From contig CM049314.1 of NCBI GenBank assembly GCA_026874595.1, positions 26,611,729 through 26,675,728 on the forward strand: a DNA stretch of 64,000 nt. Reading direction: 5' to 3'. The DNA comes from Sipunculus nudus (lineage: Eukaryota > Annelida > Sipuncula > Golfingiida > Sipunculidae). Position 1 is the stretch's first letter, and each line of letters opens with the position of its first letter. Under the pieces are notes generated by a model. That model worked only from the letters and a program-made list of their open reading frames with translations. It did not search any database and was not told where the DNA came from. Shown in pieces: positions 61,142 through 64,000 of the stretch. Made by a program: the position numbers and the translations under genes.

Positions 61142-61301
61142 GTCACATGGCAATTGGTTGATGCTTGGAGGACATTCACATACACAGACAACAGTTCTTA
61201 CTCATTGGAAGACAGTATTAATGTTGCTAAAAGGTCCATTTTCTTTCATAATACAGGTGGCACCACCTTCCATGTCGGTATTGAGGTGGTAGCCATGAAA
61301 G
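61142..61301 (+). CDS. Exon 9: unrecognised domain, part 2
   Basis: Acceptor TCTGTTGCAG, donor AAAG|GTGAGT; phase 0 in, phase 1 out, 160 bp. It reads VTWQLVDAWRTFTYTDNSSY and later SIFFHNTGGTTFHVGIEVVA. The codons for TGGTT are GGTGGCACCACC-like and sit in a context resembling family A core sequence. No domain recognised. The gene continues beyond the window or in exons I cannot see. Confidence 0.78.
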
Positions 61302-64000
61302 GTGAGTGAAGAAATGGATTATTCCATTGAAGGGGTTATTCAGTTTCTTTATAAGGCACATTGTTGTATGCAGGAATTTAGTTACATGAAAGAGGACACA
61401 CTATTCTTCATACAGTTATAAGGTGGAATATTTAGAGGAAAGATGATGATGATGATTCTGCAAACTGCTGTAAGAGGATTTGGTTACAAGAAATATGATG
61501 CACAATTCACCATACTGTCATATGGTAAAATGTAGTTACATGAAAGATGGTACACTATTCAGAATAAGCTCAAAAGAGGATAATATAGCTATATTGGGAT
61601 CACTTTTCAGTGTTTTAATTCAAGGGGATAAATGGTAAAGAGTTCATTGTTCACCATGTTTTAACAAACATAATGACAGACATACATGAATTAAACCTTT
61701 TGAAAGATGAAAGTTTTGCAAATGAGTTTTTCAATTCAATTAAATTCTCATAAACTTCAGTGAGTTTCCTCAAAGTTTATTTGACTTTTACATAACTTTC
61801 TTAAGTTTGTTTTTAGAAATTTAATTTTAACCTAAACATTACAATTAGTGTTGGGATGATATGATTTTGATATTGTGCTATTTATATAAATTTTATTGCG
61901 ATATTCTGTGATGTCGCAATTTCATTAATAATATATAATGCCATTAATGGGCCATCAAAAATAATATTAATAACAGCCACCTATACGGTCTTGATTTTAT
62001 ACAAGGAGTAAATTATTAACATCATAAATATTCATTGTGTTAGTACCACAGGATCACTCATTAAGTAATGTGGGTTGCATGAAGTTGATGCAGGTGTGCA
62101 AGCTTGAGATGCTGGAACAGCTGCCCCTATCTTAAAATCACGCTTGTCAGAACTTTCCACCATGTTTGCTATACTAACATAAAAGCCCAGAGAATCCCAG
62201 AGAATTTTCAGAGAGTATGTCAAAACCATGATGTATAAATATTCAAACCCCCAGTCTTATATAGCAAAATATGCAACCTTTTAGATCCAGAGGTGACACT
62301 TTTATATTGACATTTTCGTTCCATGTAATAAAAGGATAAAAATGTTTATTTATTTCTCTTTCTTTATAATGTTATTTTCTCCTGGAATTCTCTGGCTTTG
62401 TCCTATCTGATTCATCCTGCTACTTCTGGGCATTTCAGACTAATCCTGAAGGCCATAAGCACATGGTTCCAAACACACGCAGGTGTTCAAATGCATGCCG
62501 TTTTTAAAAAAAATAAATCTGATTCTTGAAAATCAATGTTATTTTAAACATGGCCAAACTAATGATGCCAGTTTCCCCAGAAAATACACTTCAAGGGCTT
62601 GCTTGTGAACATAAATCATGGACAATAATGCATATCTTGATATCACGATAATAGGAAAGTTGACGGTACGATTACTTTAGCTGTCAGATATCATGAAAAT
62701 ACTGGATACAGGTAACTGTCCTAAGTTCCCAACCCTAATTACAATCATGAATAATCTGGTTACCATGCATAAGAGATGGACAAAATTGTGTATCAGTCCT
62801 ATGTCTTAGCTATTAAGCACAATATATATATATATATATGTGACAGGCTAGTATACACACAGACACACACGTGCAAACACACACAGCTTCAGAATATTTG
62901 TTTACAGTAGCCTCATATGGCTGGTCTCCTGTGTCTGGGCTTAGCTTTCTAGGTGACCTTTGTAGCCTTTCATCAGTCACCCCTCAGCTGACAGTCCAAA
63001 GATTTATTACAGGGTGTCCACCCGGTATTGTTTAGGGTAGCAGTAGGCCTGTGCTGTGTGTCTGTGCAGTACTGTGGACCAGGCCAGCGCCTGTCACAAG
63101 CTGTAAGTAATCCCATGGTATGTCCTACCCCAGTAGGGTCAGGGTAAATGGACTGACTACTCAGCACTGTGGCCATTTTGCCGACACGTCATTGCTGCGG
63201 AAGCATAGAAACATTTGTGCCAACTGAGGTCTAAGTGGACATTTGATTGTCATGTGTGCAAGGTAAATAACTTTAAGTATTCTTATTATGTGTAATAAAA
63301 GCATTGCTTACATCAGAAATTCTATTTATCAGATTTAATATACATGTATTCTGTTATACTGTGCTGTAAAATAAGTGACCCTAGTGAGACACAATACATA
63401 CTGGCACAGGGCGTTGCCAGCATGGACGGCCATTTTGTTTTAGCGCTACATCGTGGTACTGATATACACTTATTTGTCAATTACAGATAAGTCCTGAGTG
63501 TAACACACATTGTCCTGCTTTATTCTTTATTGTTACCATTGTATATATTTGTATTTATGAGTTTCATTTATGAATACACATCTTTGGTGGTGTAATGTGT
63601 TATTTCCTTTTGAGTCACAGTTGTTCAATAAGACGGTTTATTATGACTTATTAAAGACTATATCTGATGTATATCATATTGTATAATAATTGTTGTCCAT
63701 TGATTTATGAATATGTTCATGTCATTCAAGAATTATAAGGGTAATTCTTGTGGAGACAGCTCTTGTGTAATTAGATTGTTTGTTGTAAAGATAGGAATGT
63801 TTATATGATGTTATAATCTGGTAAGGTTATATAGGGATTTGTCTTTTGCATATGTGTTAACTATTCAAGTCACCATTAGGAGTATTCCAGCTGATAGCTC
63901 TGGAGACTACTCAGGGTCTGTCTGTGACTTGTCTGACTGTAGAGCTTAACTGAGACTGGGTGAAGCAGAAACTGCTACTGTTCATTTGTTTTGTACTTTT
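61302..64000. other. Intron or flank, no supported exon
   Basis: 61,375-61,560 holds three diverged copies of a short repeat ('ttagttacatgaaagaggac' type). A (TA)n tract lies at ~62,822-62,840 and a CA-rich stretch at ~62,850-62,885. 62,990-63,260 is GC-richer, contains GCCATTTTG (a YY1-like word, also at ~63,430) and ends in a possible donor AAG|GTAAAT, so a promoter or first exon is conceivable but unproven. Confidence 0.45.

Larger units (their letters stand above)
36249..61301 (+). other. Host gene, partial: C-type lectin-like plus F5/8C discoidin protein, 9 exons
   Basis: Nine plus-strand exons (36,249-36,440; 45,117-45,302; 45,832-45,936; 53,919-54,076; 54,883-55,038; 56,393-56,534; 57,863-58,014; 58,830-59,009; 61,142-61,301) have AG/GT borders and mutually compatible phases (1-1-1-1-0-0-1-0-0-1). 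The joined product has a C-type-lectin-like fold, a short linker, an F5/8C domain and an unrecognised segment. Such proteins are usually extracellular or membrane-anchored binding proteins; ligand unknown. Signal peptide and C-terminus are not in view. Introns 1, 3 and 8 are expanded by transposons. An ortholog of a named protein cannot be asserted. Confidence 0.8.

Noticed and set aside
62973-63176. Minus-strand 67-codon frame in the GC-richer patch
   Set aside because: No domain, no splice partners. The patch is better described as a possible promoter.

Overview
The window is eukaryotic, AT-rich genomic DNA. It has spliced exons with GT/AG borders, AATAAA signals, long introns, many (TA)n/(CA)n tracts and very dense rolling-circle (Helitron/Helentron-like) repeats, plus LTR and non-LTR retroelements. 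The density of Helitron-like elements with tandem-repeat cores, the K02A2.6-like Ty3/gypsy element and the C-type lectin/discoidin exons point to a lophotrochozoan, most likely a bivalve mollusc. Species cannot be fixed from the sequence alone.

Layout. 1-8,080 is a Helitron block: a 336-bp tandem array (called family E here), interrupted by family A at 1,878, then a 5-kb satellite with a 112-bp unit made of TGANNTCA palindromes, into which a 263-bp near-perfect palindrome has inserted with a 7-bp target duplication. 8,167-10,023 is a coding-free element with long inverted termini. 10,000-25,450 is mostly non-coding, with microsatellites, a second satellite (180-bp unit, 22,478-23,410), several short Helitron-like pieces and three weak terminal-exon candidates. 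25,454-35,703 is a stack of nested elements: family G, then family E interrupted by family C (itself interrupted by D) and by a complete but decayed Ty3/gypsy retrotransposon with 185-bp LTRs and a 5-bp target duplication.

36,249-61,301 holds nine plus-strand exons of one host gene, incomplete at both ends. Splice phases agree at every junction. The predicted protein has a C-type-lectin-like domain (exons 1-2), a linker (exon 3), a complete F5/8C discoidin domain (exons 4-6) and a C-terminal part that I do not recognise (exons 7-9). Introns 1, 3 and 8 are swollen by mobile DNA: E, B and H elements in intron 1; a LINE interrupted by a 4,156-bp TA-flanked inverted-repeat element in intron 3; and a complete 1,723-bp family A Helitron in intron 8. 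61,302-64,000 is further intron or flank without a supported exon.

Three signals stand out. A palindrome, GGTGGCGCCACC, is kept in the tandem cores of otherwise different Helitron-like families (about 50 sites), and a variant in similar context occurs in coding exon 9. Both satellites are written in the same TGANNTCA vocabulary and both adjoin family A sequence. The TA-flanked element inside the LINE carries what looks like a small spliced, polyadenylated transcription unit. Family letters A-H are local labels. All boundaries were read by eye.
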